DNA of 64,000 nt from Lota lota (lineage: Eukaryota; Chordata; Actinopteri; Gadiformes; Lotidae), in the NCBI GenBank assembly GCA_026745465.1, contig JACYXH010000772.1, positions 4,507,385 to 4,571,384 of the forward strand. The letters are read 5' to 3'. The translations under genes were made by a program, and so were the position numbers. Each line of letters opens with the position of its first letter. Within the stretch, counting starts at the first letter, position 1. This document shows, in pieces, positions 1 to 15,248 of the stretch. The notes under the pieces were generated by a model, which ran no database searches, had not been told where the DNA came from, and was given only the letters and a program-made list of their open reading frames with translations.

Positions 1-140
1 CCAGTCGGGAGGGTCCAGGTTCAAACCCCAATGTAGGAATGTCTACCTGTTGGCTTCCTTGAGCAAGACGCCTCACCCCTTTTTATGAATGATGAAATCA
101 TCACCGTCAGTTGAGCTGGATAAATAGTAGTAAGTAACGC
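1..140 (+). repeat. tRNA-derived SINE-like fragment, cut by the window start
   Basis: The first bases contain a B-box-like GGTTCAAACCCC (about 18-29). This is followed by TTCCTTGAGCAAGACGCCTCACCCC and later GTCAGTTGAGCTGGATAAATA. That order, a pol III B box, a 'CCTTGAGCAAG' body and a 'TGGATAAA' tail, is typical of teleost tRNA-derived SINEs. The A box and 5' end lie outside the window. The copy is diverged and no target duplication can be judged. The family name is not assigned. Confidence 0.55.
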
Positions 141-668
141 ATTATTTTAAACCTAAAGGTTTTGCTGTTCTTCATAAATGGTTAGGTTACTGTAGTTTTC
201 CTTTGTGACAGTAAGCCTTGTCCTGGCAAATCAATTTGTCTTGAAAAAGTGAAAATCTTCAAGAAGGAAACTCCTCATTTCCAAAACGAAAACTGTGTGT
301 GAATGTGTGTGCCTTGGCTTCTTTCCAAAGTTATTTTCGGGTGCGTTTATGTGCTCAAAGCTGGGCTTTGGCAGAGATGCATCATCCTCCAGTGATTCAT
401 ATTCACTGTAGCACTTGTCAACCGCTTACATGACAGTGATAAATGAACAGGAGAGAATGGGTAGAGTGTGCTTGCAGGGGATCTGCCTACCTACCTGATG
501 TCAATAGAAAGACAATGTTGTATGCATTTAGGCACTCCTGCTCTTCCCCACACGAGTAGGATTTGATAGTGGCATGAAGCTATTGTACATACTAATACAT
601 TCCTGGCTTACCTAATATACATTGTCTCGGTATACTTTGTATTCTAGTATACAGATGTGTATACAAGC
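141..668. other. Unique sequence, no gene seen
   Basis: Mixed-composition DNA with stop codons in all frames at short spacing. A short GTGTGTGAATGTGTGTG stretch is near 295-311. No splice-flanked open frame, transposon end or RNA gene was recognised. Confidence 0.6.
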
Positions 669-673
669 ACTAG

Positions 674-745
674 GAGCAGGGTTGTGGGTTGCCTCCCCCT
701 AGTGTCCGCAGGCATCCTTGAGCAAGATGCCAGCTCAATAAATGA
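674..745 (+). repeat. Second SINE-like fragment
   Basis: The stretch GGTTGTGGGTTGCCTCC is followed by AGTGTCCGCAGGCATCC and TTGAGCAAGATGCC. This resembles the B-box and body of teleost tRNA-type SINEs ('gttgtgggttcaaa...ccttgagcaagatgcc'), here with a damaged B box. It lies in the same orientation as the fragment at the window start, about 650 bp away. It is too short to assign to a family. Confidence 0.45.
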
Positions 746-795
746 CATGCATCGCACTGCATTCGCCGAAAGATCCCTAAACTGATTGACTCTCT

Positions 796-823
796 CCCCC
801 CCCCCCCCCCCCCCCCCCCCCCC
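796..823. repeat. Poly-C run, 28 bp
   Basis: Uninterrupted C after TCTCT. The complementary G run can form G-quadruplex structures. The poly-glycine open frame on the minus strand over this run is not a gene. Confidence 0.95.
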
Positions 824-2857
824 ACACCACCTTTGCAGAGTCTCTTGGCTGCTGTATTCTGTCGCTCCTGGTTATTTCCCGGCATGGGGTCCCATCAGAT
901 GGTTTATTTAATGTTTATTTTGTGGTTACTTTGACGGTTTCAGCAAGGCAGCTAAAGGGAAAGCAATTAAAATAGGCAGAGGTGGAATGCAGACCCAGAA
1001 CTAATCCAATGGTCATAAACCAAATGCAATGTAATCTCAGACGAATATGATGAGTCTCCATGAGCAGGTTTGCGAAAGTAGGAAAAAAAGTAATGACTTC
1101 TTGGAGTAAAGAAAATGCATTTCTGCAAGCTACTCTCTAACTACATAACTCAACGGTTGCTTTAAAAAGTAGTTACTTTTATAACCCAGTTAAAGCAGTG
1201 GTTCTTAATGGCAACTGTTTGCCATTAATGTTTATCTGTAATTGGGGTTTTCTTTGGTGTTGGACTTGCATGCAATTTTGTTTGACAGGAACCATGCAAA
1301 CTCACAGACCAGAAAGGAAATTGCTTTTTGCTAGATCGTTTTCATGAGGTTACGTGTGGTGTTCCTCTCTCCCTTTCCATTAAGACACGGGGAATGTTAC
1401 ATTCAGATGCTTGATATGATGAATGCAGATAAATGTCAGATGTTGATTGGCTTTTGTTCCATTCAGTAAAGCCTTTGGCAGTCTTGCAATTACTGACCAT
1501 TCAGTCCTTAGTGACTCACTGATATCTTCCCATTTCCCTCCATTCATTAGGGTAACATTTCAAGGTGTGTGTGTGTATGTGTGTACACAGATAGACAGTC
1601 GGCCTGCTGCAGACTCATTATGCTGCTACAGAGTTTAGATTTTCACGGCTGAAAATCGATACCATCCTAAAGAAGTGAACTAATAAAAGACTGGTGACCT
1701 GGATAGGTCTTGGTCAAGTTCTGTATTAAGGCGATAATCATCCATTATAGCTGTCCAATTTGACAAAGGACATGCAATGCTAGTGAGATTATGTTGTTTT
1801 TCTTTTTTTCCTTTGATTAAAACGACCAAAATAAACTGTTTCTCCAGGTCTCATCTATCAGAAGATAAGCAGGTAGATAATTATCTTTGGTGGTAGACTC
1901 TCTCAATGAAGCTGTCCTGTTGCATTGGCCCCCACAACCCATCCATCCTATTAGGATGACCCTGGCTACATCTGAAATACAACTAAGATCTTACCGGATT
2001 TCTTTAAATGTTTTTTTTAAATCTCTCTAAATAAGACGTGTAAAGGTTGTTACAGGACACTATCATCTTCCCTATATAGCCTTCAACAGGTATGCTCACA
2101 AACCACCTCTCGGGCGCCTATTGGGTGCATTAGGATGTAGGCATCACAAAGGGTCTACTATGACCACTCAGTGTGAAATTAGACAGTGTTAAATCAACTT
2201 GAATCAGAGCTCCAGTGTAACAGTTCTTTCTCTCTTTCCCAGTTTCTTCTTTCACATGCACGCAAACACACACACAGGATAAATGGAATGGCATATCAAT
2301 TAGTTTTTGTCACTTGTATTTTCTATCTTTTTTTTATTTCTTCTATGCAACTAAGGATTTCTGATGGTAAACTTGAGCGCATTAGTTGATCATATTATAA
2401 GATCTAAAAACACTTCTATATTCCATTTGGGGAATGGTGAAATTCTGTAGTTCATAAATACAGATTTAGTTAAAGCCAGACTTCTCACACCCTCGTCACG
2501 ACTCAGCAGGCCATCTCATAATTAATCTATTTCTGTTTAACTACTTCCAATAGAAAGTGATGGGGGGAAAGTAAATTTGTAACACTGCTAATAAAACCTC
2601 CGTCTTGTGTGCACTGAAACCTTTCCCCCCGGCCAGCCTCTCCGTCCTGCACACCAGCTGGAAGTCTTCTCATTTGTGAATTGTGCATTTTTATCAAACG
2701 TCAATATGTCCTTTTTAGAATCATCACCAAATGGGCATTTTATATCGCTCCTCAGGCAAGAGCTGCCTTCCACTTCCACGAGCTGTCCTTATTACAGATG
2801 TTATTTTTTGTTAGTTATTTATTTATTTGTATTTCATCAGCACAGCCCTAGTCCCCC
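824..2857. other. Unique sequence, no gene seen
   Basis: About 2 kb of AT-rich, mostly unique DNA. It contains short GT-rich runs near 1566-1586 and CA-rich runs near 2262-2276. Open frames of 60-70 codons occur at the frequency expected by chance, and none has splice context or a recognisable domain. Confidence 0.6.
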
Positions 2858-2879
2858 TTTTTTTTTTTTTTTTTTTTTT
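2858..2879. repeat. Poly-T run, 22 bp
   Basis: Uninterrupted T after GTCCCCC. It could be a reverse-strand poly-A tail of a retrotransposed fragment, but no retroelement body was recognised on either side, so it is called only as a homopolymer. Confidence 0.9.
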
Positions 2880-3083
2880 CTTTGCTTTTCTGTTCATCCT
2901 CCCCAGAACCTGAGTTCTGCTGTTGAGGCCCAGCTCCATGTAGGGCACATGGGGGGATGGAGTAGCCGCTCAGAGCGCCGGGCTCCGGGTCTCGATGGGC
3001 CTGTTCCTGCATGCAGCTGTGTGTGTGTGTGCTGCTTTGTATTCTAATCTCAGAGTGCCGTATGTTCTCTGTTGCAAGGGGGA

Positions 3084-3096
3084 GGGGGGGGGGGGG
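3084..3096. repeat. Poly-G run next to a short tandem duplication
   Basis: Thirteen consecutive G bases directly precede the 24-bp tandem duplication starting at 3100. G-rich runs are prone to replication slippage, which may explain the duplication. Confidence 0.9.
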
Positions 3097-3099
3097 ATG

Positions 3100-3147
3100 A
3101 TGCCTCACTCCGGTCGAGGGAGGATGCCTCACTCTGGTCGAGGGAGG
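3100..3147. repeat. Tandem duplication, two 24-bp units
   Basis: The unit ATGCCTCACTC(C/T)GGTCGAGGGAGG occurs twice head to tail (3100-3123 and 3124-3147) with one base difference. It is probably a slippage product. Confidence 0.9.
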
Positions 3148-4190
3148 AGGACTCTATGTAGCATTGTAGCACGCACTAAATGCTCCCCAGCCCCCAGTGT
3201 GTAATCCATAGTGGACAAATTGCGCTCATTTCTCATGTAGGTTTTAACAACCGCCGTGATCCGTCTTGTGGTGACAAAATAAAAAAAAAAGCTCTTGTTC
3301 GGGTTCCAGGTTTGCTGCAGCCCAGCGATGGTGGTCTAGGATGACTTGACTCTTTCTATATCTTTCCCCCGTATTTAGCTTTCTTTCTATCTTCTTTCTG
3401 TCCATTTCCTTGCTCTGTTGTGTGGCTTACAACCGTTCCTCCGCTCATTTTTGCTTTCTCAGTAGGGGTTTTGTTGCTCTGCAAAGCTCCCTCTGCCTCG
3501 GTCTGCCTCTGTCTCTCCCCCATACACACACACCCAGGGCCAGTTCAGCGCTCAGCTCAGCACCCCCGAGAAGAAGCCCTTTAGATTGCTGCAGGCGATG
3601 TCCCCTGCCCCACTTTTTCCTCATTTCCCTGAAAAAAGAAAGAAAAGAAAATCAACGATGGGACTGCAGCACTGCGTCTGCCTGGACCTATCCTTGGCCT
3701 TCCTCAGTCCTGCCCGCTGCCCCGTCCCCGCCTATAACTACTCCCCTTTCCTCCTACGTAACTCATGGGCTATTGAACCTTTCCAACACGACTCCACCTG
3801 CAGATCAATATCCCGTGCCCTGGTCTTTGCGTCACTTACATCCCACGCAGACGCACTGCTTCACACTACCCACACGAGTTACCATCCTCATAAGACCTGC
3901 ACTTCCCCCTCTCCCCTAGCCCCTTTTCATGCAGAGACCCCTTCAGCGCCCAGCGCCGCACCGTGCGACTTTCCAATCATTCTAATTGGCTGTTGGGGTC
4001 CCTGGCTCGGTACCGTATCTGGGCCTCTTACCTTGATTGACAGGTGACGACAGGGACTATGTCTATGGCGCCTCTTTGAATCATGTTCTACCGGCTCAGA
4101 CCCGATAAGGGATGTGATGGTGATTATGGATGTCCTTGCACTGGGTGGGAGGGGGCCTTGGGATTATGGGTTTGCGTTCTGGGGCCCCGG
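3148..4190. other. Pyrimidine-rich unique sequence, no gene established
   Basis: A C/T-rich stretch (about 3340-3960) gives overlapping plus-strand open frames of 169 and 153 codons. Both are rich in Pro, Ser, Leu and Thr, as expected when pyrimidine-rich DNA lacks stop codons. The two frames overlap, have no recognisable domain and lack convincing splice signals, so neither is called as a gene. Confidence 0.55.
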
Positions 4191-4222
4191 GAATGAATGA
4201 ATGAAGGAATGAATGAATGAAT
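4191..4222. repeat. GAAT-type tetranucleotide repeat
   Basis: GAATGAATGAATGAAGGAATG continues as GAATGAATGAATA, an imperfect short array. Such tails are seen at the 3' ends of some LINEs, but no LINE coding sequence is visible upstream. Confidence 0.75.
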
Positions 4223-4309
4223 ACATCAGTATTCACATGGAAGCCCTGTCTCTCATGCTCGCTCTCTCACTCTCTAACCCTTGTTGGAGGGGGATTTTAG
4301 TGAGTGAAC

Positions 4310-5863
<1,554 letters not shown>

Positions 5864-5886
5864 GGGGGGGGGGGGGGGGGGGGGGG
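5864..5886. repeat. Poly-G run, 23 bp
   Basis: Uninterrupted G run after GGGGA. The glycine-rich 270-codon frame spanning it is a low-complexity artefact. Confidence 0.95.
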
Positions 5887-6051
5887 AGAGACAAGCGGCT
5901 GAGTCAGTCTGTTTTTTTCTTTTGCTTTCAAAGACCAAAAAGAAATGGATGACACAGGTGGGTGTGGAGGCAGTGGCATACAGTTCCTGGCTTTCCACAT
6001 CTTTAAGTGGAGCGTTACTGAAAAATAACACCAGCCATCGCTCAGCTAACA

Positions 6052-6093
6052 CCCCCCCCCCCATCGCTAAACTAACCCCCCCCCCCCCCCCCC
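6052..6093. repeat. Two poly-C runs in a degenerate duplication
   Basis: C runs of 11 (6052-6062) and 18 bp (6076-6093) each follow a related sequence (CATCGCTCAGCTAACA and CATCGCTAAACTAA). This suggests a local duplication of a roughly 20-bp unit plus slippage. Confidence 0.8.
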
Positions 6094-6434
6094 GTCCACA
6101 CATGGTCCGGCCATCACTCACATGTTCACATGTGACAGGTCGCTTGACCTTCTCACAATGTGTCGTCATCGTTCCCATTGTGTTGATTTTTTTTTTTTTT
6201 CTCATAACTGCCTGTGGCCCCCTTTTTCTGAAAGAAAGGATAATTGCGTTTGTGGTTGGTATGGTCATGGTTCTCACGCAGAACCCTCCAACAAAACTGG
6301 TTCTGTGTCTAGGTTGTCTTATGAAGTGTCTTGTTCCTTTTTCGTTTTTTGTTTCATCTTTCGATTTTTTTCCTTCTGTCTTTAGTCGCTTTCTTTTTGT
6401 GGCTTCCTCCTGTGTCTTTTCACCCCCAGCTGTA

Positions 6435-6435
<1 letters not shown>

Positions 6436-6466
<31 letters not shown>

Positions 6467-6538
6467 GTGTGGCTGGAATGAATGGTGGCAGCTGAGATTG
6501 CCTTCAGGGACTTTCCTCCTCCTCCTCCTCCTCCTCCT
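6436..6538. repeat. Compound TG, poly-G and CCT repeats
   Basis: A short TG run leads into an 18-bp poly-G (6450-6467). A (CCT)n trinucleotide run of about 24 bp follows at 6515-6538. The Gly/Leu/Pro-rich frames across it are not genes. Confidence 0.85.
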
Positions 6539-6580
6539 GGAGATGCTGCAGCTACACCTACCACAGTTTGCAGGCCCTGT

Positions 6581-6615
6581 GGCCCAAATATAACCCTCTG
6601 GGTTATATTTGGGCC
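6581..6615. other. Perfect hairpin, 16-bp stem and 3-nt loop
   Basis: The left stem GGCCCAAATATAACCC (6581-6596) is exactly reverse-complementary to GGGTTATATTTGGGCC (6600-6615), with TCT between them. A perfect 16-bp inverted repeat with a minimal loop is very unlikely by chance here. The stem is too short for a canonical microRNA precursor. It may be a snap-back replication product or a structured element. Confidence 0.9.
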
Positions 6616-9415
<2,800 letters not shown>

Positions 9416-9451
9416 CCCCCCCCCCCCCCCCCCCTTCCCCACCTGCCATTT

Positions 9452-9494
<43 letters not shown>

Positions 9495-9495
9495 T
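9416..9495. repeat. Poly-C run followed by TG microsatellite
   Basis: C19 at 9416-9434, then after a 20-bp spacer an interrupted (TG)n run at 9455-9495 ending TGTGTATGTGTGTTG. Confidence 0.9.
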
Positions 9496-11265
9496 TGACA
9501 AGGTGACCCGGGCTGTAGATCAAACTGCCGAACAACTGCTTTGGGACAAGGTGAAAGGGGGGAGGGGGGAGGGGGGTCCTAGCTGCCTGACTAGATGTAA
9601 TTTTTCTCCTTTTAGTTCCTCTCTCACACCTGTAATGGAGGGGTTGTCCGCATGAGCGCCTCCACGTCCTCCGGGACGGAGCGTCAGTCTCACCTTACAC
9701 TGCCCCAGTCATTAACCCTGAAAGCCGGGAAAGACTTGACCGCTCCCCTCCTTGGAGGAGAGGAATGGGCCGTCAGCCACCATGCTGCTGGTCTCTTGGA
9801 AGAATATAAACAAATGTGATAATAATTGGCTGTGGATGTTGAGTCGTCAAGTTAAGTGGAAATAGAGTTAAACACCAATATAGGGTTGAAAATCGGTTGA
9901 TTTTGCGTTAGCTTGTGTTTGTGTGAATGAGAGTGAGGCTGGCATCCCAGAGAAATCGGCCCCTTGTTTGTTCTTGTCTAGCAGACACACTGACATTTGC
10001 ATTGTCCATTCGACCCACTGAAAGTCTGAGGGCCAGGATACACATGCACACATAAAACCGCCACTTAACAAACACAAAACCACTCTCAACTGTGCCGCAA
10101 TAGTACGATTATTGTAAACAAAGAGAAAGATACCCACAAAATGGCCAGCATTTTTTATTTGTAGAATATATCCGTTATAGGATGTAATTTCATTGATGAC
10201 ACTATTTAAATCGCTATGGATAAGCATTGATGAGATACATCCATATGATTTTAAGCTACGAGCGAGTTGAAATGTTACACATTGAGATTTTAAAAAGCTA
10301 AAAGCGCACCATTAAAAACGGTGTATTGGCAAGTAAATACACAAGTAAAAACACAGATCTCTACACCACAAGGTTTTTATTCCAACGTTCCTTTCCAATA
10401 TAAAACATGTAACTGCAAAGGTTAAGTTATGAAAGTTAACATTTCCTAGCCTTTTCCTTTTCAGGGACGTATTGATAGAAGGTAACACTTGAGTAACTGG
10501 CCTGAATCACTATCAGTGGTGACACATACAACACAATATAAAAACGAGGCTCCAGCTATTTAAATCACACTCCTTCATAATACACACACACACACACACA
10601 CACGCGCACACGCAGGCACACATATGCCCATGCCCCCAACCACCACAGGGAGATGTGAATCATGTTAGTTAATGTGTGGGTGAGCCCCATAGGTTGTCCA
10701 AGTTCAAGTGCTGCAGGGCTTTTCAAACTGCCAGTGGAGAATACTTTAATTCCTATCTATGGGCTATCAATTAGCAAAGATAAGAGGTGTTTTTATTCCC
10801 CCCTTTCCCCGAGCGCGGACATTGTTATGGTCCTGTCGGTGCCTGGCATATTGGCTAGCATTAGCATGAGGTGATTTGCATGAAGGGTTCCCTTTTGATC
10901 ATTTTCTCAATATGAACATATCTTTAAGACCCAATTCCTGAAACCAGTGTTCTGGAAAAAAGATCAAAAGTGAAATATTGATGTTATAAATTCCTTCCTT
11001 GCCCTAAGCCAATGTGAATGAGTCACAAAATAATTTAATAATAATAATAGTAATAATCGGAACTATGCTCTTTCAATTGACCCAACGACACCTTTAACTA
11101 AACACACTGTTGCAAGGTGGTAGTCTAAGAATGTGTAGGTCTATATGTTTTTATTACACAGAAGGTCACATAGTTGCATGGCCAGGATCTAATAAAGTGA
11201 AACCCAATGAAATATGTCAAAGGAAACGTATAATATGTGCGAGGAAATCAAAGATTTTTCATCAA
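9496..11265. other. Unique sequence with a short CA run, no gene seen
   Basis: Unique AT-rich DNA containing a short CA run at about 10582-10603. The block around 9640-9830 is GC-richer. No exon, RNA gene or transposon end was identified. Confidence 0.55.
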
Positions 11266-11370
11266 TCTAGTCATTGACATGTGTCTTATTCAAATTCAAA
11301 TTTAAGTGAGCCCCCTGTTCCAGCTCGAATTCAAACATGATGAGATCGACAAATAAACTTTGGCTGCCTC

Positions 11371-11552
11371 TCTCGGACGCAGCCATCAACATCAAGAGCT
11401 GCCAAGACTGTGCTCCACACCCTTTACCAGTGTCCCTTGTCATGATGGCAAGGTGCCTCGGAAAAGGCATTTGGACATCACGAAAAAGAACACAACTGAG
11501 TTCGGAGGGGAATAGAACGTTCACAAAGTGGTTGGCGGAGACTGGCAAAAAC
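11371..11552. repeat. Dispersed-repeat fragment related to 22834-22965
   Basis: It shares CTCTCGGAC(G/A)CAGCCATC with the later segment. Further on it shares CACGAAAAAGAACA/CGTGAAAAGAACA, then a GAACGTTCACAAAGTGG/GAACATTCACAGATTGG block and TTGGCGGAGAC/TTAGCAGAGAC, in the same order and at similar spacing. The two copies are therefore the same old repeat family in the same orientation, heavily diverged. The superfamily is not identified. Confidence 0.6.
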
Positions 11553-12286
<734 letters not shown>

Positions 12287-12371
12287 CTCCAGCTCAAAAG
12301 ACACCGACTACAACAGGGACTTCCACAGACGCAGAGGGAGTCCCAATTGTGTCATTATCCCATTTTTGAGT

Positions 12372-12466
12372 GACGTGTCGGAGTGATAGTGCCATATGGT
12401 CTCTATCAGAATGATCTGAGAGAGGTCGGAGCTGGAGCTTTGTCAAGTCAAACACAATGACACACA
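12372..12466 (+). repeat. Inverted duplicate, copy 1
   Basis: Reverse-complementary to 15241-15335 over about 95 bp with roughly 8 mismatches (about 92% identity) and no gaps. Shared landmarks include GCCATATGGTCTCTATCAG, AATGATCTGA and TTGTCAAGTCAAACACAATG. Both copies run into CA/TG-rich DNA at the same edge. They are either two insertions of one dispersed element or the arms of a larger inverted structure. Confidence 0.9.
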
Positions 12467-12600
12467 AACACACACCACACACAAACATACATTTCACACT
12501 TGATGACAATTGACAACACTCCTTTCTTGTCTCCTCGTCTGTAACCGCTACTACAATGACCACCTGTGAGTTTCAAGCCCTTTTACCTCTACATTTATCT

Positions 12601-12663
12601 TTGAAAGAGGCCACAACCATATTATAAATTTGTGCTGAGAACGCAGGTTCCCACTTGGTGACA
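12601..12663 (+). repeat. Solo copy of the A block found at 23.5 and 25.2 kb
   Basis: Contains GAAAGAGGCCACAACCAT, then ATTTGTGCTGAGAACGC and CCCACTTGGTGACA, matching the inner half of the 113-bp block at 23484-23596 with a few mismatches. Its presence 11 kb away shows that the A block belongs to a dispersed family and is not a purely local duplication. Confidence 0.85.
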
Positions 12664-13623
12664 ATACCTCTGAAAAACACTAAAGCTGAATAATCTATCA
12701 ATTGGACCCTTCCATGCGGATCCACTCTGTTTACGAGGCAATGCATGTGTTTGTGTGTGTTTATATGTATGTGGCCAGACTCTGTTTGTGTAACGCTACA
12801 TTTACTTTAACTAATTAACTCTTCCTTTGTATTTCAATATCCCCAGCGACGTTGGCTCTTATTATAAAATCGTACAAGCACACCATATGGCCTAAGGCAA
12901 ACTTCGCCTGTCTGTTGCACGTACACGTTAATGCTGCGTCATTTACAAATGAATCCTTTGATTCTAATGCAAATATGAGATCTTAACTCCCATTTTGCAA
13001 TGAAACATTCGACATAAAGGACCGCCTTGAAACGGGTATCCTCACAGAACATTTCACTAACCGCTGACGGATCGCTATGGCATTTTTAACAAATGACTCT
13101 CCAATTATAGTTCTTAAATCTTACCTACACCTTTACATTAAGTAGAGGAAATTGGGTAAGTCAGATCATACCACATTTTATGGGAATGTGTACCTTCACG
13201 CTATTATTCAATTTAATGTAGTCACCAGGTTGGTTCATGTTGTAGCATGAAAAGCTAGCATACACAGCAAAGTAATATATATATATATATATTTTTTTTT
13301 TAATAATACATCTTCTTTGCAGGGCTCACTTAACAACATCTGTTAACTTTAGAGGCAAGAGCATATGCAAAGGTTAACATTTGTGGCATAAAAACCGGAG
13401 AACCTGTCATATTTTCTTTCTAACAACTGTTGAGCTAAAGTGAGCCAGAGAGGATGATGTCATAGGTAGGGTAATATCCAGGTTGTGACTCGTGTTTGAT
13501 TCGATTTTCGAGAGGAGAGGTTAGTATTTGTCAATGTTTGTAACATCAGCCACAATGTTACAAACACTGACACGACAACTGGTCACAGTGGTACAGGCCA
13601 TTTGAATTGGTTACTGTTGTTGT
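12664..13623. other. AT-rich unique sequence, no gene seen
   Basis: Includes a short TA run near 13277-13291 followed by poly-T. No exon or element ends were recognised. Confidence 0.55.
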
Positions 13624-13716
13624 GGTTCTATTTCTTGTAGGCCACGCCATCTAGGCTTCGCCTTATGGGCTTGTCTCGTGCGCGCACTCACGTGCACTGA
13701 AAATGTCAACAATGTA

Positions 13717-13765
13717 CCAATCAACGTGGGCCCCGCCCACATTCCCCACGGCACCGTGTATATAA
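13717..13765 (+). promoter_or_regulatory. Promoter-like motif cluster in the left arm
   Basis: CCAAT at 13717-13721, a GC box (CCCCGCCC) at 13731-13738 and TATATAA at 13759-13765 are spaced as in a pol II core promoter reading rightwards into the element. The same cluster is conserved in the other arm, which argues that it is functional sequence of the element and not chance. Confidence 0.55.
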
Positions 13766-14026
13766 GGCGGCGCACAGCAGCGTTCGTCCTCTGTTCTTTC
13801 AGCAATGGCATGAACCAGTCATCTACTAGTCTACTACTTCGACCAAATATGAAGAAATCCAGCGGCGGCGTGACGGACCCGCAGAGGAACGGCCCTTCAC
13901 GGGCCTCTCTGCTCCTCCTGACCGGCGGCGCTTCCACCAGGCGACGAGCACGCTTCGTGCTTCGTTGCTCTGCACCAGCAGGAGTACATTGATCGGGCTC
14001 CGCTCGCAGCTTCACCGTAGCCCATA

Positions 14027-14120
14027 AGGCGAAGCCTAGACGGCGTAGCCTACATGAAATAGAACGATAGTTGTGTTATTATAACTCTAGTTCTATGATT
14101 GTAGGCGTAGACGTCTAGTT
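14027..14120. repeat. Internal complementary region of the DIRS-like element
   Basis: AGCCCATAAGGCGAAGCC and TAGACGGCGTAGCCTAC are the inverse of the left outer end near 13634-13672. GATAGTTGTGTTATTATAAC, GTTCTATGATTGTAGGCGTA are the inverse of the right outer end (14310-14372). A region that joins the two end sequences in inverse order is what DIRS elements use as the template for circularisation. Confidence 0.6.
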
Positions 14121-14187
14121 TCCCACCTGCTGTATCCTCCAATTGCTGAAGGAATCGCGTGGAGGACGAACGTTGCTGTGCGCCGCC

Positions 14188-14233
14188 TTATATACACGGC
14201 GTGGGGAATGTGGGCGGGGCCCACGTTGATTGG
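14188..14233 (-). promoter_or_regulatory. Promoter-like motif cluster in the right arm
   Basis: Read on the minus strand: CCAAT (14229-14233), a GC box (14212-14219) and TATATAA (14188-14194) face leftwards, towards the left-arm promoter. If both are active the two promoters are convergent and could make complementary transcripts. Confidence 0.5.
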
Positions 14234-14372
14234 TACATTGTTGAAAATTTCAGTGCACGCGAGTGCGCGTACGGGACAAGCCCATAGGGACAAGCCCATA
14301 AGGCGAAGCCTAGACGGCTACGCCTACAATCATAGAACTAGATAGTTATAATAACATAACTATCATTTTCAT

Positions 14373-15190
14373 CTGTCTTGAAGTCTAATTACGAGCTAGA
14401 GGAGTGAGAGAGTGAGTATTTCACACAATAATTATACATTTGTGTTTTCTGGCATTTTCATTTTTATTTCACTTATCTATTATTCAATTATTCATGCTTC
14501 AATTCAAGTGCTCCATTAGCAGCATTAGAGTGAAAACATTTTAGCTGTTATTAAGCTTCACACTTAGGCTTTTTGTTCTCACACAAACATGAGTGCTACC
14601 ACAATATGCAGAAGATGAGTCATGAGTGTGGGATCATAACAATAAAGGTGATGCCTTTTTCGTTTTGCTGAAAGACCATCAGACTATTAAGCATGGTTGA
14701 TGACGGACAGCGAAGCAAGACAATTTCTATGGGGTAATAATTGGACCACTTAAACATCTCCCTGGTCCCTGTCACACACACAGATGGGATGTCGGCTCTG
14801 TCCAAAAGAAAATCATAAACCATTTGCCGGTCATAAACCCTGACCTCATGTCCTCCAGAGGCATCAGAGGAAATGTCACCAAAGTTTTGTTGCATCTGGA
14901 AATCCCTTCACAGAGGCCGACCCTGTTGACATTTGACCTCTAAAGTACGATGAGGCCTTTCGGCAGAGGACAGCTAGACATTACTCTTAAAGGTCAGCGG
15001 GAATGCAAATTCTAGGCTATCCTACAAAGTAGACCATTGTCCTCTGCTATACAGCCCCTCAATTGCACTTTGGTTCGAATGCAGCATTGTGGAAATATAT
15101 CCCGCCACATGCATACGTTCAAGCCAAGTTCAAAAGAGCATTCTAACTGACATGGATCTACGTAGGCATGTAGATCCTACGTGCCTGAGT
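14373..15190. other. Unique sequence, no gene established
   Basis: A 91-codon minus-strand frame (14620-14895) has a fairly complex amino-acid composition. It has no recognised domain and no clear splice context, so it is not called. Confidence 0.5.
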
Positions 15191-15207
15191 GGGGGGGGGG
15201 GGGGGGG

Positions 15208-15247
<40 letters not shown>
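15191..15247. repeat. Poly-G run joined to TG microsatellite
   Basis: G20 (15191-15210) runs directly into (TG)n (15211-15247), which abuts the inverted duplicate at 15241-15335. Confidence 0.95.

Positions 15248-15248
<1 letters not shown>

Larger units (their letters stand above)
13624..14372. mobile_element. Deleted DIRS-like retrotransposon with inverted terminal repeats
   Basis: The left arm (about 13624-13810) is the inverted copy of the right arm (about 14140-14345); long blocks match after reverse complementation. Both arms carry CCAAT, a CCCCGCCC GC box and TATATAAGG, pointing inwards. Between them lies about 215 bp of GC-rich sequence. Next comes a junction region (14027-14120): its first half is the inverse of the outer left end (GTTCTATTTCATGTAGGC...TCTAGGCTTCGCC) and its second half is the inverse of the outer right end. 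Inverted terminal repeats plus an internal complementary region are the hallmark of DIRS-group elements, which integrate with a tyrosine recombinase. No reverse transcriptase or recombinase remains, so this is a non-autonomous deletion copy. A fold-back DNA transposon is the alternative. Confidence 0.6.

Noticed and set aside
1-60. Possible functional tRNA gene
   Set aside because: Only a B-box-like motif is present, followed by a SINE-type body. No cloverleaf can be formed from the visible part.
3410-4047. Two overlapping 150-170-codon frames
   Set aside because: Pyrimidine-rich DNA lacks stops. The two frames overlap each other and have Pro/Ser/Thr/Leu-biased composition without splice signals.
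6581-6615. microRNA precursor
   Set aside because: A 16-bp perfect stem with a 3-nt loop is too short for a canonical precursor.
13678-13992. 104-codon plus frame and 134-codon minus frame
   Set aside because: They lie over the inverted arms and centre of the DIRS-like element. The frames overlap on opposite strands and show no domain, so they are probably not protein-coding as read.
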